Of a stretch of DNA of 39,704 nucleotides, positions 10,051 to 19,363 are shown in pieces. Position numbers and translations under genes: made by a program. The stretch is from Deltaproteobacteria bacterium (lineage in GTDB: Bacteria > Desulfobacterota > Deferrimicrobia > J040): assembly GCA_003696505.1 (NCBI GenBank), contig RFHC01000059.1, positions 1-39,704 on the forward strand, given 5' to 3'. Position 1 is the first letter of the stretch, and every line of letters starts with the position of its first letter. The notes under the pieces are model-generated. The model was not told where the DNA came from and did not search any database. It worked only from the letters and a program-made list of their open reading frames with translations.

Positions 10051-10425
10051 ATGTACACTTTCATCCTCATCGTGCACATCATCGTGTCGGTCGTGCTCGT
10101 TGCCGTCGTCCTGATGCAGACGGGGAAAGGAGCTGAACTGGGCGCCATGTTCGGGGGAGGCGCGTCCCAGACCATCTTCGGTCCAACGGGACCGACGGGT
10201 CTCCTCGGGAAGATAACTGCCATCGCTGCGGTTATCTTCATGCTCACGTCCCTCTCCCTGGCGTACATGTCGAGCCACGCCGGGAAAGAGACGGTGATGG
10301 AGAAAGCCCCCGCTCAGACGCAGCAGGCACCGCCCGCCCAGATGCCTCAACCGCCGGCTCAAACCCCAGCGCAATCTCCAGCCCCGGCACCGGAAACGCC
10401 CGGAGCACCAGCGCAGCAGAAATAA
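10051..10425 (+). CDS. secG: Preprotein translocase subunit SecG
   Basis: Two TM segments with LMQTGKGAELGAMFGGGASQTIFG; Pro/Gln-rich C-terminus. Confidence 0.92.
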   Translation: MYTFILIVHIIVSVVLVAVVLMQTGKGAELGAMFGGGASQTIFGPTGPTGLLGKITAIAAVIFMLTSLSLAYMSSHAGKETVMEKAPAQTQQAPPAQMPQPPAQTPAQSPAPAPETPGAPAQQK

Positions 10426-10447
10426 CGAGAAACTGAGGGAAATTTTC

Positions 10448-10478
10448 GGGGAGGCTCTCTCAGAGGGGGAGTCTCCCC
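10448..10478. terminator. Hairpin between convergent secG and nfi (possible terminator)
   Basis: GGGGAGGCTCTC / GAGGGGGAGTCTCCCC imperfect stem overlapping nfi 3' end; weak T tract. Confidence 0.35.
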
Positions 10479-11140
10479 GTCCTTTTCCACTCGGCCCTGC
10501 ACAGGACCGTGAGGTTGTGTGCCTGCCTGAGGGGCTCGGGAATCCTGTACTTTCCCGTCACCGAAATGACGAGTTTCACTGAGGACTCCAGGTCCGTGAG
10601 GTGGCCGGGAGAGACGAAGACGGGTTTAACCCCGGGCCTCGTCCTCAGGACGGCGCCCGCCACCTCCCCATTCACCCTGAGGGGCGTCCACTTTCCCTTC
10701 TCGTCGGGAGGCGGGTCGAAGGTCCCCACCAGTTTCTTCTTGGCCACCCCGATTGTGGGAATTCCGGATACGACTCCCAGGTGTGAGGCCACCCCAAACC
10801 CCCTCGGATGGGCGATTCCGTGTCCGTCCACCAGCAGGACATCCGGAGTTATTTCCACTCCGGCCAGTGTATCGAGGATGATGGGGACCTCGCGGAATGC
10901 GAGGTATCCGGGGATGTAAGGGAAATCGGTTACTCCCGCCCTGGCTCTCTTCTCTACAGGGACCAGGTCTGGATAAGAGAAGAGGACCACCGTGGCGAAG
11001 ACGGTGTCCCTCGTCCCCAGGTAGGAGACGTCGACGGCGCCGACACTCCGAATTCGCTCAAGAGGAAGGGGCAGAAGTCGGAGAGACCTTTTCAGCCTCT
11101 CCTGAATTTTCCTCGCTCCCTCGACGAGTGGTCCCGCCAT
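10460..11140 (-). CDS. nfi: Endonuclease V
   Basis: SVGAVDVSY, YIPGYLAFREVP, LLVDGHGIAHPRGFGVASHLGV, GVAKKKLVG. Confidence 0.95.
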   Translation of the reverse strand: MAGPLVEGARKIQERLKRSLRLLPLPLERIRSVGAVDVSYLGTRDTVFATVVLFSYPDLVPVEKRARAGVTDFPYIPGYLAFREVPIILDTLAGVEITPDVLLVDGHGIAHPRGFGVASHLGVVSGIPTIGVAKKKLVGTFDPPPDEKGKWTPLRVNGEVAGAVLRTRPGVKPVFVSPGHLTDLESSVKLVISVTGKYRIPEPLRQAHNLTVLCRAEWKRTGRLPL

Positions 11141-11153
11141 CGATGAATACGAA

Positions 11154-11179
11154 AAACCCCGGCCCGCGGGCCGGGGTTT
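11154..11179 (-). terminator. Intrinsic terminator of the cold-shock gene
   Basis: Perfect 26-nt palindrome AAACCCCGGCCCGCGGGCCGGGGTTT followed by TTC (TTTTT run) on minus strand, 25 nt after csp stop. Confidence 0.85.
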
Positions 11180-11204
11180 GAAAGTTTCGTCGCTTCCGAT
11201 TCCT

Positions 11205-11408
11205 TCAGGAAACCTTCACGACGTTCGCGGCCTGAGGGCCTTTAGGTCCTTCGGTGATTTCGAATTCGACGATTTCACCTTCCTTGAGGGACTTAAAACC
11301 CTCCTGCTGAATGGCAGAAAAGTGGACGAAAACGTCCGGACCGTCTTCCTGTTCAATGAATCCGTAGCCCTTGGAATCATTGAACCACTTTACACGACCT
11401 CTTACCAC
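11205..11408 (-). CDS. Cold-shock domain protein
   Basis: [33 protein letters not shown] start with AAAGGAGGT SD. Confidence 0.95.
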   Translation of the reverse strand: MVRGRVKWFNDSKGYGFIEQEDGPDVFVHFSAIQQEGFKSLKEGEIVEFEITEGPKGPQAANVVKVS

Positions 11409-11486
11409 GTGCCTGTACCTCCTTTGTGTTTCTCCCCGCACAAACCCGTTCTCCGTGAAGAAGCGCGCCTGTGCAGATACTCGCAG

Positions 11487-11514
11487 GGTATCAGTGAGTC
11501 ATCCTCCCTGTCAA
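11487..11514 (-). promoter_or_regulatory. Putative csp promoter (TTGACA-N16-GATACC)
   Basis: Perfect -35 on minus strand; weak -10; leaves a ~70 nt leader. Confidence 0.45.
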
Positions 11515-11593
11515 GAATTTTCCCGTGAAACCAACTCCCCACATCGGGGTTTACACTTCCAGATGGAGGACAAAACGAAAGGAGGTCAAGAAG

Positions 11594-11908
11594 ATGAAGA
11601 AACTGCTCGGAATTCTTCTGGCAGCTGTTTTCACGGTCACCCTCGTCTCGCCCGCACTGGCCATCGGACCTGTCGGGAAGAGGCAGATTCGCCAGCAGAA
11701 GAGAATCCACCAGGGAATCCGGTCCGGACAGCTCACCCCCCGGGAAGCGTTCCGGCTCGAGAAGGAGCAGGTGAGAATCCAGAGGACGAAGAGACGTTTC
11801 CTCTCCGACGGCGACCTCACCTGCCGTGAGAGGGTGAGACTCCACATGATGCAGGACAGGGCCTCCCGCCACATCTACCGCCTGAAGCACAACGACAGGA
11901 CCAGGTAA
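11594..11908 (+). CDS. Small secreted basic helical protein of unknown function
   Basis: Signal peptide MKKLLGILLAAVFTVTLVSPALA, then IRQGIRSGQLTPREAFRLEKEQVRIQRTKRRFLSDGDLTCRERVRL; AAAGGAGGT SD. Confidence 0.8.
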   Translation: MKKLLGILLAAVFTVTLVSPALAIGPVGKRQIRQQKRIHQGIRSGQLTPREAFRLEKEQVRIQRTKRRFLSDGDLTCRERVRLHMMQDRASRHIYRLKHNDRTR

Positions 11909-12021
11909 CCCCCCTTCGAGGCGGGGAGAAAATCCTCCCCGCCCCCTCCCCTCTCCTGTCTCGACAGCATTTCCCTCCCGGAGTATGATGTTTCCCCGAC
12001 ACCACCAGCGGGGAGGCCGGT

Positions 12022-12660
12022 GTGGCCTACAGACTCTTCGAATTCATCGCCGGACTCATCATCTCCTTCATCGACAAGACGGGGCTCATCGGCATCTTTT
12101 CCCTCATGAGTCTGGAGAGCGCCTGCATACCCATCCCGTCAGAAGTCATCATGCCCTTCGGGGGTTTTCTGGCTGCACAGGGACGATTCTCTCTCCTCGC
12201 CGTCGCTCTCGCCGGGACCCTGGGATGTCTCTTCGGGTCAATTCCTGCCTACTTCCTCGGGGCCTACGGGGGGAGACCTCTCATAGAGAAATACGGACGA
12301 TACGTTCTCATCTCACGGAGGGACCTGGACCTGGCCGACCGGTGGTTTGAGAGATACGGGGAGGCAACGATTTTCGTCTGCCGCCTCCTCCCCGTGGTGA
12401 GGACGTTTATCGCCTTCCCCGCAGGCGTCGCCCGGATGAACTTCACCCGATTCTCAATCTACACCCTGCTCGGGTCCTTTCCCTGGTGTCTCGGACTGGC
12501 GTGGGTTGGCTTCAAACTGGGAGAGCACTGGACGGTCGTGCGGGAATACTTTCACAGGTTCGACCTCCTCATTCTCGCCGTCATCGTCATCCTCGCCGGT
12601 CTCTACGTCTACCGCCACGTGAAAAACGAACGCTCCCTGAGGGAGGAAGGGGGAGAGTGA
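12022..12660 (+). CDS. DedA family membrane protein
   Basis: ESACIPIPSEVIMPFGGFLA, FVCRLLPVVRTFIAFPAGVARM. Confidence 0.93.
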   Translation: MAYRLFEFIAGLIISFIDKTGLIGIFSLMSLESACIPIPSEVIMPFGGFLAAQGRFSLLAVALAGTLGCLFGSIPAYFLGAYGGRPLIEKYGRYVLISRRDLDLADRWFERYGEATIFVCRLLPVVRTFIAFPAGVARMNFTRFSIYTLLGSFPWCLGLAWVGFKLGEHWTVVREYFHRFDLLILAVIVILAGLYVYRHVKNERSLREEGGE

Positions 12661-13130
12661 GGGGAAGGGACTGGAAAGAAAAGAGTTCTCGCTACCTCCG
12701 TTACATCTACCTCCGCCTCGTCCGCGTCCACGACACTCCCCACCGGGTCGCAGCGGGATTCTCCCTCGGGGTCTTCCTCGGCGTCTTCCCCACCTTCGGA
12801 ATCGCCATCCCCCTCTCCTATCTCCTTGCCACCCTCTTCCGGGTCAACAGGGGCGCCGCTATCGTGGGGTCTCTCATCATGAATCCCGTGACGACTCCCC
12901 TCTTCTGGTCAGCCAGCGCCGCAGTGGGAGGGTTTCTCTTTCGGGAGGACGCAGAGAAGATTCTCCGCCTCTGGAAGGAGGGGGAGAGACTCTGGTCTCT
13001 CACGAGGGGGACGCTCATTTACCTGGCAGGAAACACCATCGTCTCCCTCGTCGTCTCGGCCGTCTCTTACGGCGCCGCTTACGTGGCGGTGAAGAAGTAC
13101 CGGGAAAGGAAAGCCTCAGAGTCCCGATAG
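12657..13130 (+). CDS. DUF2062 membrane protein
   Basis: HRVAAGFSLGVFLGVFPTFGIAIPLSYLLATLFRVNRGAAIVGSLIMNPVTTP; GTG start overlaps dedA stop. Confidence 0.88.
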   Translation: MRGRDWKEKSSRYLRYIYLRLVRVHDTPHRVAAGFSLGVFLGVFPTFGIAIPLSYLLATLFRVNRGAAIVGSLIMNPVTTPLFWSASAAVGGFLFREDAEKILRLWKEGERLWSLTRGTLIYLAGNTIVSLVVSAVSYGAAYVAVKKYRERKASESR

Positions 13131-13439
13131 GCGGTTCAGCTTCTCCCTGGCGGCTGCGCTTTCGGGATGCTTTTTAAGGACAGTCTGGTAGACTTCTTTC
13201 GCCTTTTCCGGCTCATTGTGGAGCTCGTGGATGAGAGCGATGTTGAGGAGCGCCTCCTCGTTGTCCGGGTCTATCTCGAGGACCTTCTCGAACCTCTCCC
13301 GTGCCTCGTCGAACTTCCTGTTGACGTAGTAGAACTTCCCCATCTCCAGGAGATTCTCAATCTCCTTTCCCTTCTCCTCCGACCCTGGAGAGGTCCCCTT
13401 TTCCCCTTCCTTCATCTCCTCTCTCTTCTCGTCGCTCAT
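13116..13439 (-). CDS. TPR repeat protein
   Basis: FDEARERFEKVLEIDPDNEEALLNIALIHELHNEPEKAKEVYQTVLKKHPES. Confidence 0.85.
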   Translation of the reverse strand: MSDEKREEMKEGEKGTSPGSEEKGKEIENLLEMGKFYYVNRKFDEARERFEKVLEIDPDNEEALLNIALIHELHNEPEKAKEVYQTVLKKHPESAAAREKLNRLSGL

Positions 13440-13452
13440 GGAGGGCTCTCCG

Positions 13453-14142
13453 TCAAATCAACTTCGACAGTTTCTGGAACTTTCTGTTCTCCCCGAGGAC
13501 GACGAGGACGTCTCCCGCCTCGATTTTGTCGTCCGCGCTGGGGGAAATGATGGTCTCCTCCCGGTATGAGGTCTCCCCTTCGTCCTCGATGGTGGGGACT
13601 TTCCGCCTGATGGCCAGGACGTTCATGTTGTAGCGGGCACGGATTCCGATTTCCTTCAGGGATTTCCCCTGGAACTCCTTCGGAGCGGGAATCTCGGCTA
13701 TGCTGTATTCTTCCGAAAGCTGGATAAAATCGTGCACCGTGGGCATAACGAGGGAGTTGGCGAGGCGCCGCCCCATCTCCCGCTCGGGGAAAATCACCTT
13801 GCTCACTCCCAGGTTGACGAGTATCCGGGCGTGAAGGTCGGTTATCGCCTTGGCCACGATTTCTTTCACTCCCAGTTCTTTCAGTATCATCACGGCCAGG
13901 ACGCTCGACTCGATGTCTTCGCCGATGCTCACCACAGCGACGTCCACATTCTGAATTCCTATTGATTTCAAACCTTTTTCGTCCGTCGCGTCCATGGCGA
14001 CTGCGAAGGTGGCGATGTCGCTGATTTTCTGCACCTTCTCCTCATCCCTGTCGATGGCCAGGACCTCGGCCCCCTTCCGGATGAGGGTCTCCGCCACGGA
14101 GTACCCGAACCTTCCCAGACCGATGACGGCAAACTGCCTCAT
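13453..14142 (-). CDS. trkA: Potassium uptake regulatory protein TrkA/KtrA (RCK domains)
   Basis: FAVIGLGRFGYSVAETLIRKGAEVLAIDRDEEKV; RCK_C end VLVVLGENRKFQKL. Confidence 0.93.
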   Translation of the reverse strand: MRQFAVIGLGRFGYSVAETLIRKGAEVLAIDRDEEKVQKISDIATFAVAMDATDEKGLKSIGIQNVDVAVVSIGEDIESSVLAVMILKELGVKEIVAKAITDLHARILVNLGVSKVIFPEREMGRRLANSLVMPTVHDFIQLSEEYSIAEIPAPKEFQGKSLKEIGIRARYNMNVLAIRRKVPTIEDEGETSYREETIISPSADDKIEAGDVLVVLGENRKFQKLSKLI

Positions 14143-14149
14143 AAAAGCC

Positions 14150-15514
14150 TCAACCGACGAGGATTTTCCCTTCAGGATATTTATACACCCTCACCTCACC
14201 TTTGTAAATAAAGGCGGACCCGATGGTGAGGGGCCCGAGGCGGCCCGTAAACATGAGAATAATTATCATTAATTTGCCGATGGGACCGAAATTCGCAACC
14301 AGGGAGAGGTTTCCGCCGTTGCCCGTTGAGAGGCCCACCGTCCCGAATGCGGAAACACACTCGAAGAGGGTAGAAATGAGAGGCCCCTTCTCGACGAGGA
14401 GGACCACGGCCGTGCCGGCGACGATGAAAAACATAGCGGAGGTGCCGATGAAAAAGGAGCGCGCCACCATCTCCGGGGGAATCTCCCTCCGGAAGAGAGT
14501 GGTATCCCTCTGCCCCCTCATCGTGCACCAGAGGGCCGTGCACATGACGGAAAACGTGGACGTTTTTATCCCCCCTCCCGTCCCCCCGGGCGAGGCCCCG
14601 ATGAACATGAGGAGGATGAAGGCAAAGAGCGTCGGGTAGGCAAGCCTCCCCACGTCCACGGTATTAAACCCCGCCGTCCTCGTCGTCACCGACTGGAAGA
14701 GGGAGACCATGACCTTCCGGTGGAAGGGGAGGCCGGCCAGCGACCCGGGATTTCCCCCCTCGACGAGGAGGAAGAGGAGGGTCCCCCCCGTGATGAGTAT
14801 CCCCGTGGCCACGAGGACCACCTTCGTGTGGAAGGAGAGGCGCACCACCTGTCCCGTGAAAAAGCGGTAGAGGTCGCTTATGACGATGTACCCTATCCCC
14901 CCCAGGACAATGAGGAGGATGATGGTGAGGTTTACCGTCACGTCGCCCTGAAACCGGGCGAGGTTATCGGGGAATGAGGAAAAGCCGGCGTTGTTGAAGG
15001 CCGAAACCGCCTGGAAAACGGCGTGAAAAGCGGCATCCTTCGGGCCCATCTGGGGAAGCCAGTTGAAGAAGAGGATTGTGGCGCCGATAATTTCGAGCGA
15101 GACGGTGATAGTGAAAATCGTCTTTGTAAACCGGACGAGCCCTTCCAGAGAGAGGACGTTGTAAGCCTCCGCCATGATGAGGCGGTCCCTCAGGGAAATC
15201 CTCTTCCCGATGAGGAGGGAGATGATGGTGGAGAGGGTCATGTACCCGAGTCCGCCGGCCTGGATGAGGAGGAGAATGACCACTTTTCCGAAGAGGGAGA
15301 AGTCGGTGGCCGTATTCTTCGTAATGAGCCCCGTCACGCAGACAGCCGAGGTGGAGGTGAAGAGGGCATCGATGAGGGGAATCGACCTCCCCGTGGACGA
15401 CGAGATGGGGAGGGAGAGGAGGAGCGTCCCCACGGCAATCATGGAGAGGAAACCGGCCACGAGGATTCGGGCCGGCCGTATCGGTTTTCCTCCGTCTTTT
15501 TCCCTCTTCACCAC
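14150..15514 (-). CDS. Potassium transporter TrkH/KtrB family
   Basis: LFTSTSAVCVTGL, SVTTRTAGFNTVD, IGASPGGTGGGIKTSTF, ECVSAFGTVGLSTG selectivity-loop motifs. Confidence 0.95.
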   Translation of the reverse strand: MVKREKDGGKPIRPARILVAGFLSMIAVGTLLLSLPISSSTGRSIPLIDALFTSTSAVCVTGLITKNTATDFSLFGKVVILLLIQAGGLGYMTLSTIISLLIGKRISLRDRLIMAEAYNVLSLEGLVRFTKTIFTITVSLEIIGATILFFNWLPQMGPKDAAFHAVFQAVSAFNNAGFSSFPDNLARFQGDVTVNLTIILLIVLGGIGYIVISDLYRFFTGQVVRLSFHTKVVLVATGILITGGTLLFLLVEGGNPGSLAGLPFHRKVMVSLFQSVTTRTAGFNTVDVGRLAYPTLFAFILLMFIGASPGGTGGGIKTSTFSVMCTALWCTMRGQRDTTLFRREIPPEMVARSFFIGTSAMFFIVAGTAVVLLVEKGPLISTLFECVSAFGTVGLSTGNGGNLSLVANFGPIGKLMIIILMFTGRLGPLTIGSAFIYKGEVRVYKYPEGKILVG

Positions 15515-15557
15515 CGATTCCTGCCCCCTTCCGGCCTCTTAAATTGCAAAGATACCT

Positions 15558-16271
15558 CTACCCTGCCAGTTTGACAACAACGAATGAAGCGAAGTAGAGG
15601 ACCAGGAGGGGGACGGCCATGAGGGTCATGTTGTAGACATCAGGGGTTGGAGTGAGCACCGCGGCGAGGATGAAGCAGACGAGGATGGCGTACCGGGTTT
15701 TCCCCCGGAAGGCTTCCGGCCGGAGGATTCCCGCCCGGGCGAGGATGTAGGAAACGAGGGGGGCCTGGTGCGCTATCCCGGACGCAATCAGGAAGAAACT
15801 GCAGAAATCGACGAATTTCCCCACCGAAATCCCCGACTTCAGCCGCTCCGTCGAGAAGGAGAGGAGGAACTTTATCCCCGCAGGGAGGAGGACCCGGTAG
15901 CAGAGGTAGACCCCGGCGGCGAAGAGGAGGAGGGAGATGAGGAAGAAAAGGGGAACGCCCCTTTCCCTCCCGGGAGAGATTTTCGAAACCAGATACCTGA
16001 GGAGGAGAAAGGACGCGACGGGGAAGGAAAGGGTGAAACCGGCGTAGAGGGAGAGCTTCAGCGTGGCGATGAGCGCCTCCTGCGGGGCGTAAGAAACGAC
16101 CTTCTCGCCGAGAAGACGCAGGAGGAGGCGGAGGAGTTCCGTAGAAAAGAGAAAAGAGAGAACGGAAAAGGCGAAGACGACGAGGAGGATAACGAGAATC
16201 GTCCTCCTCAACTCCTCCAGGACGGCGAAGAATCCCGTCCCCTCGTATCCACCCGTCTCTTCTCTCTCCAC
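15558..16271 (-). CDS. tatC: Twin-arginine translocase subunit TatC
   Basis: LEELRRTILVILLV, multi-TM, CFILAAVLTPTPDVYNMTLMAVPLLVLY. Confidence 0.92.
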   Translation of the reverse strand: MEREETGGYEGTGFFAVLEELRRTILVILLVVFAFSVLSFLFSTELLRLLLRLLGEKVVSYAPQEALIATLKLSLYAGFTLSFPVASFLLLRYLVSKISPGRERGVPLFFLISLLLFAAGVYLCYRVLLPAGIKFLLSFSTERLKSGISVGKFVDFCSFFLIASGIAHQAPLVSYILARAGILRPEAFRGKTRYAILVCFILAAVLTPTPDVYNMTLMAVPLLVLYFASFVVVKLAG

Positions 16272-16294
16272 GGTCCGCTCCCTGTCCGGCTTTC

Positions 16295-16303
16295 TGGTAT
16301 TAT
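16295..16303 (+). promoter_or_regulatory. Extended -10 element (TGG-TATTAT) for BtrH_N-like gene
   Basis: tggtattat read directly, 30 nt before ATG. Confidence 0.4.
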
Positions 16304-16332
16304 ATAGCCGTTATCCGCAATTGGGGGGAGCC

Positions 16333-17316
16333 ATGCTCGTTCCGGGATACGTGCACAGGAGGGGAATTCACTGCGGTTCCACGTCGATGAGGAACGCCCT
16401 CGCCTTCCTCGGGGGAGAATACCGGGAAGAAGACCTTTTCGGCCTGGGCGAAGGGCTCTCCTTCATCTACGTCGACGCCCAGCCTGTGCCTCCGGGAGTG
16501 GCGATTCACGGCAGGAGCCTCGACCTCGAAGTGGTGCTGGCACGAAGGTTCGAACTCCAGGTGGAGGTGACGAAAACCTCCGACCCTGAGGAAGCCCTCA
16601 GGGATGCCGAGAATATCCTCCAGGAGGGGAGGCCCCTCATCATCACGACGGACATCGCACACCTGGATTACTTCGACAGTTCCACCCACTTCGCCGGGCA
16701 CGTCGTCGTCCTGGTGGGGAAAAACGAGGACGGTACCTACCTCATTTCCGATTCCGAATTCCCCGACCTTCAGAAAGTGAGCAGGGAGTCGCTCCTCAGG
16801 GCGAGAAATTCCGACCTCCCCCCATACGGAATTCCGAACCTGGCCATCGCCCTTTCGGGAAAGCCGAAAAACCTCTCTCCACAGGACTGGATAGATGCCG
16901 TCGTCTCCTGCGGGGAGAGGCACCTCTTCCCGGGAGACCCCCTGAAGGGGATTCCCGGCATGCTTCGGGCGGCGGCGGATATGCCCCGCTGGGGAGAGAT
17001 GACGGAGACGCCCGAATTCGCAGCCCGCTTCGCCTATCAGGTCATCGAGAAGAGGGGGACGGGAGGCGGGTTTTTCCGGAGGATGTACGCGCGCTTCCTC
17101 GCCGGATGCGCCAGGGCCACGGGGAGGGATGCCTTCTCCAACCTGGCGAAGGAGATGGAGAAAATCGCTGATCTCTGGTCGGACCTGGCGGGGAACCTGA
17201 AAGAGGCGAGCCAGGACTTCTCTCCGGAAAAGATGAAAATCTGCGGGGAGAAACTGGGGGAGATAGCCGTCCGGGAGGAGAGGTTCTTCAAAGAAGCGCT
17301 CCTCCTCTTCACCTGA
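16333..17316 (+). CDS. BtrH N-terminal-domain (C39-like) protein
   Basis: HCGSTSMRNALAFLGGEYREEDLFGLGEGLSFIY...HGRSLDL and HFAGHVVVLVGKNEDGTYLISDSE. Confidence 0.8.
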   Translation: MLVPGYVHRRGIHCGSTSMRNALAFLGGEYREEDLFGLGEGLSFIYVDAQPVPPGVAIHGRSLDLEVVLARRFELQVEVTKTSDPEEALRDAENILQEGRPLIITTDIAHLDYFDSSTHFAGHVVVLVGKNEDGTYLISDSEFPDLQKVSRESLLRARNSDLPPYGIPNLAIALSGKPKNLSPQDWIDAVVSCGERHLFPGDPLKGIPGMLRAAADMPRWGEMTETPEFAARFAYQVIEKRGTGGGFFRRMYARFLAGCARATGRDAFSNLAKEMEKIADLWSDLAGNLKEASQDFSPEKMKICGEKLGEIAVREERFFKEALLLFT

Positions 17317-17323
17317 ACTCGAA

Positions 17324-17992
17324 TCAGAGAAATTCCTCGAGAATCTCGGAGGGGGCTTTCTGTGCCCCGAAGGGGACCCTCCCCAGGAGGAGGGAACCAT
17401 ACTTCCTCTTTAGTTCAGAATAGTTCCGTCGGGATGCCGCCGTTTCGCACCCGGACACGTCGTTGAGGACGATTCCCTTCAGGGGCAGGGATGCCGCTCT
17501 GAGAAACGCAACGGTGAGAGCCACGTGGTTGAGGACGCCGAGCCTGTCGGGGGCCACCACCAGGACGGAGAGTTTGCACTCCCGGGCGAGGTCGGCAAAG
17601 GTAAACCCGTCCACGGCCTCCACAAGGAGCCCCCCCGCCCCTTCAACGAAGAGGGCGGATACCTTTTCCTTCCACCGGGTCACGAAGGATACCAGGTCCT
17701 CCGCGTGCAGGGGAGCACCCGATTCCCTGACTGCAATGTTCGGGCTGACGGGCTCCCCGAAGCGCCAGGGACAGACCTCGTCGAGGGGGACCCCCCGGTG
17801 GCGCACGATTTCGTGATAGATTGAGCCGTCCGTCGGGACGAGGAGGTTACCCTCGCGCCGGCACCCCGTCTCGACCGGCTTCACGCAGGCGGCATCCACC
17901 CCCTGCGCGAGAAGCCCCCTGACGATGAGGGATGCGACGAAGGTCTTCCCCACCTCCGTGTCCGTCCCCGTGACGAGACAGGCCAGGCTCAC
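17324..17992 (-). CDS. bioD: Dethiobiotin synthase
   Basis: CLVTGTDTEVGKTFVASLIVRGL, CVKPVETGC, FVEGAGGLLV. Confidence 0.96.
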   Translation of the reverse strand: MSLACLVTGTDTEVGKTFVASLIVRGLLAQGVDAACVKPVETGCRREGNLLVPTDGSIYHEIVRHRGVPLDEVCPWRFGEPVSPNIAVRESGAPLHAEDLVSFVTRWKEKVSALFVEGAGGLLVEAVDGFTFADLARECKLSVLVVAPDRLGVLNHVALTVAFLRAASLPLKGIVLNDVSGCETAASRRNYSELKRKYGSLLLGRVPFGAQKAPSEILEEFL

Positions 17993-19353
17993 CGCACCGT
18001 CTCCCGGAGGACCTCTTCCATCGCCCAGAAGGTGACGTCACAGAGGGTATCCACTTCTTCCAGGGTCGTCGAGAGGGGGGGCATGAGGACGATGACGTCG
18101 CCTAAGGGGCGGATGATGAGTCCCCTCTCCCTCGTCTTCCTGATGACTCTCTGTCCCACCTTCAACTCGGGGGGGAAGGGCTCCTTCGTCTCCCTGTCCC
18201 TGACGATTTCTATCCCCACCATGAGCCCCTTCTGCCGGACGTCGCCCACGTTGGGGTGGTCCTTCACCTCCTGGAGCCTTTCCGAGAGGCGGGACGACAC
18301 CTCCTGCACGTGCCCGAGGACGTCCTCTCTCTCGAATATCTCCAGGGTGGCGATGGCGGCGGCGCACCCCAGAGGGTTGGCCGTGTAGGAGTGACCGTGG
18401 AAGAAAGTCTTAAACTCCTCGTACCTCCCGAGGAAGGCGGAGTAGACCTCCTCGGTCGTGACCGTGGCGGCAAGGGGGAGGTACCCGCCCGTTATTCCCT
18501 TCGCGAGAGCCATGATGTCGGGGACGACACCCTCGTGCTCCACGGCGAACATCCTCCCCGTCCTCCCGAATCCGGTGGCGACTTCGTCGACGATGAGGAG
18601 CACTCCCGCCTCGTCCGCCGCCTCCCGGACTCTCCTGAGGAACCCCTCGGGGTGAACGATCATTCCCGCCGCACCCTGGACGAGGGGCTCCACCACGACG
18701 GCAGCCACCCTCTCCTTCTCCTCCATCAGCTTTTCCCGAAGGACTTCGGCACAGTGGAGACCGCACTTATCGAGCGTCAGGTCGTAGGGGCAGCGGAAGC
18801 AGTACGGACCGGGAACCTTAACCGTCTCGAAGAGGAGGGGACGGAAAATCGAATGGAACAGGTCAATTCCGCCTGCCGAGACGCTCCCGATGGTATCGCC
18901 GTGGTAAGCGCCGGTCAGGGTGAGGAAAGTGGTTTTCTCCTCTCCCCCGTTTCCCTTCTGCTTCCAGTACTGGAAGGCCATCTTGAGGGCGATTTCCATC
19001 GCCGTCGAGCCGTTATCGGAGTAGAAGACCCTGGAAAGCCCCTGCGGGAGGAACCCCATCAGTTTCTCCGTCAGTTCTATCGCGGGGACGTGGGTGAGGC
19101 CGAGAAATGTGGAGTGCGCCACCCTCGAGAGCTGCTCCCTTATCTTCTCGTCTATCTCCCTCCTCCTGTGGCCAAACAGGTTGACCCAGAGGGAGGAAAC
19201 GCCGTCGAAGAATCGGCGGCCCTGAACGTCAATGAGGTAGTTCCCCTCAGCCCTCTCGATGATTATCTGCTCCTCCCGGACCCAGTCCGCCATCTGAGTA
19301 AAGGGGTGCCAGATGTGGTCCCTGTCAATCTTCATCAACTTTTCTGCGTCCAT
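17989..19353 (-). CDS. bioA: Adenosylmethionine-8-amino-7-oxononanoate aminotransferase
   Basis: DRDHIWHPFTQM, GAYHGDTIGSVSAGG, LIVDEVATGFGRTGRMFA, FFHGHSYTANPLGCA. Confidence 0.97.
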   Translation of the reverse strand: MDAEKLMKIDRDHIWHPFTQMADWVREEQIIIERAEGNYLIDVQGRRFFDGVSSLWVNLFGHRRREIDEKIREQLSRVAHSTFLGLTHVPAIELTEKLMGFLPQGLSRVFYSDNGSTAMEIALKMAFQYWKQKGNGGEEKTTFLTLTGAYHGDTIGSVSAGGIDLFHSIFRPLLFETVKVPGPYCFRCPYDLTLDKCGLHCAEVLREKLMEEKERVAAVVVEPLVQGAAGMIVHPEGFLRRVREAADEAGVLLIVDEVATGFGRTGRMFAVEHEGVVPDIMALAKGITGGYLPLAATVTTEEVYSAFLGRYEEFKTFFHGHSYTANPLGCAAAIATLEIFEREDVLGHVQEVSSRLSERLQEVKDHPNVGDVRQKGLMVGIEIVRDRETKEPFPPELKVGQRVIRKTRERGLIIRPLGDVIVLMPPLSTTLEEVDTLCDVTFWAMEEVLRETVR

Positions 19354-19363
19354 TCTCTCCTCC

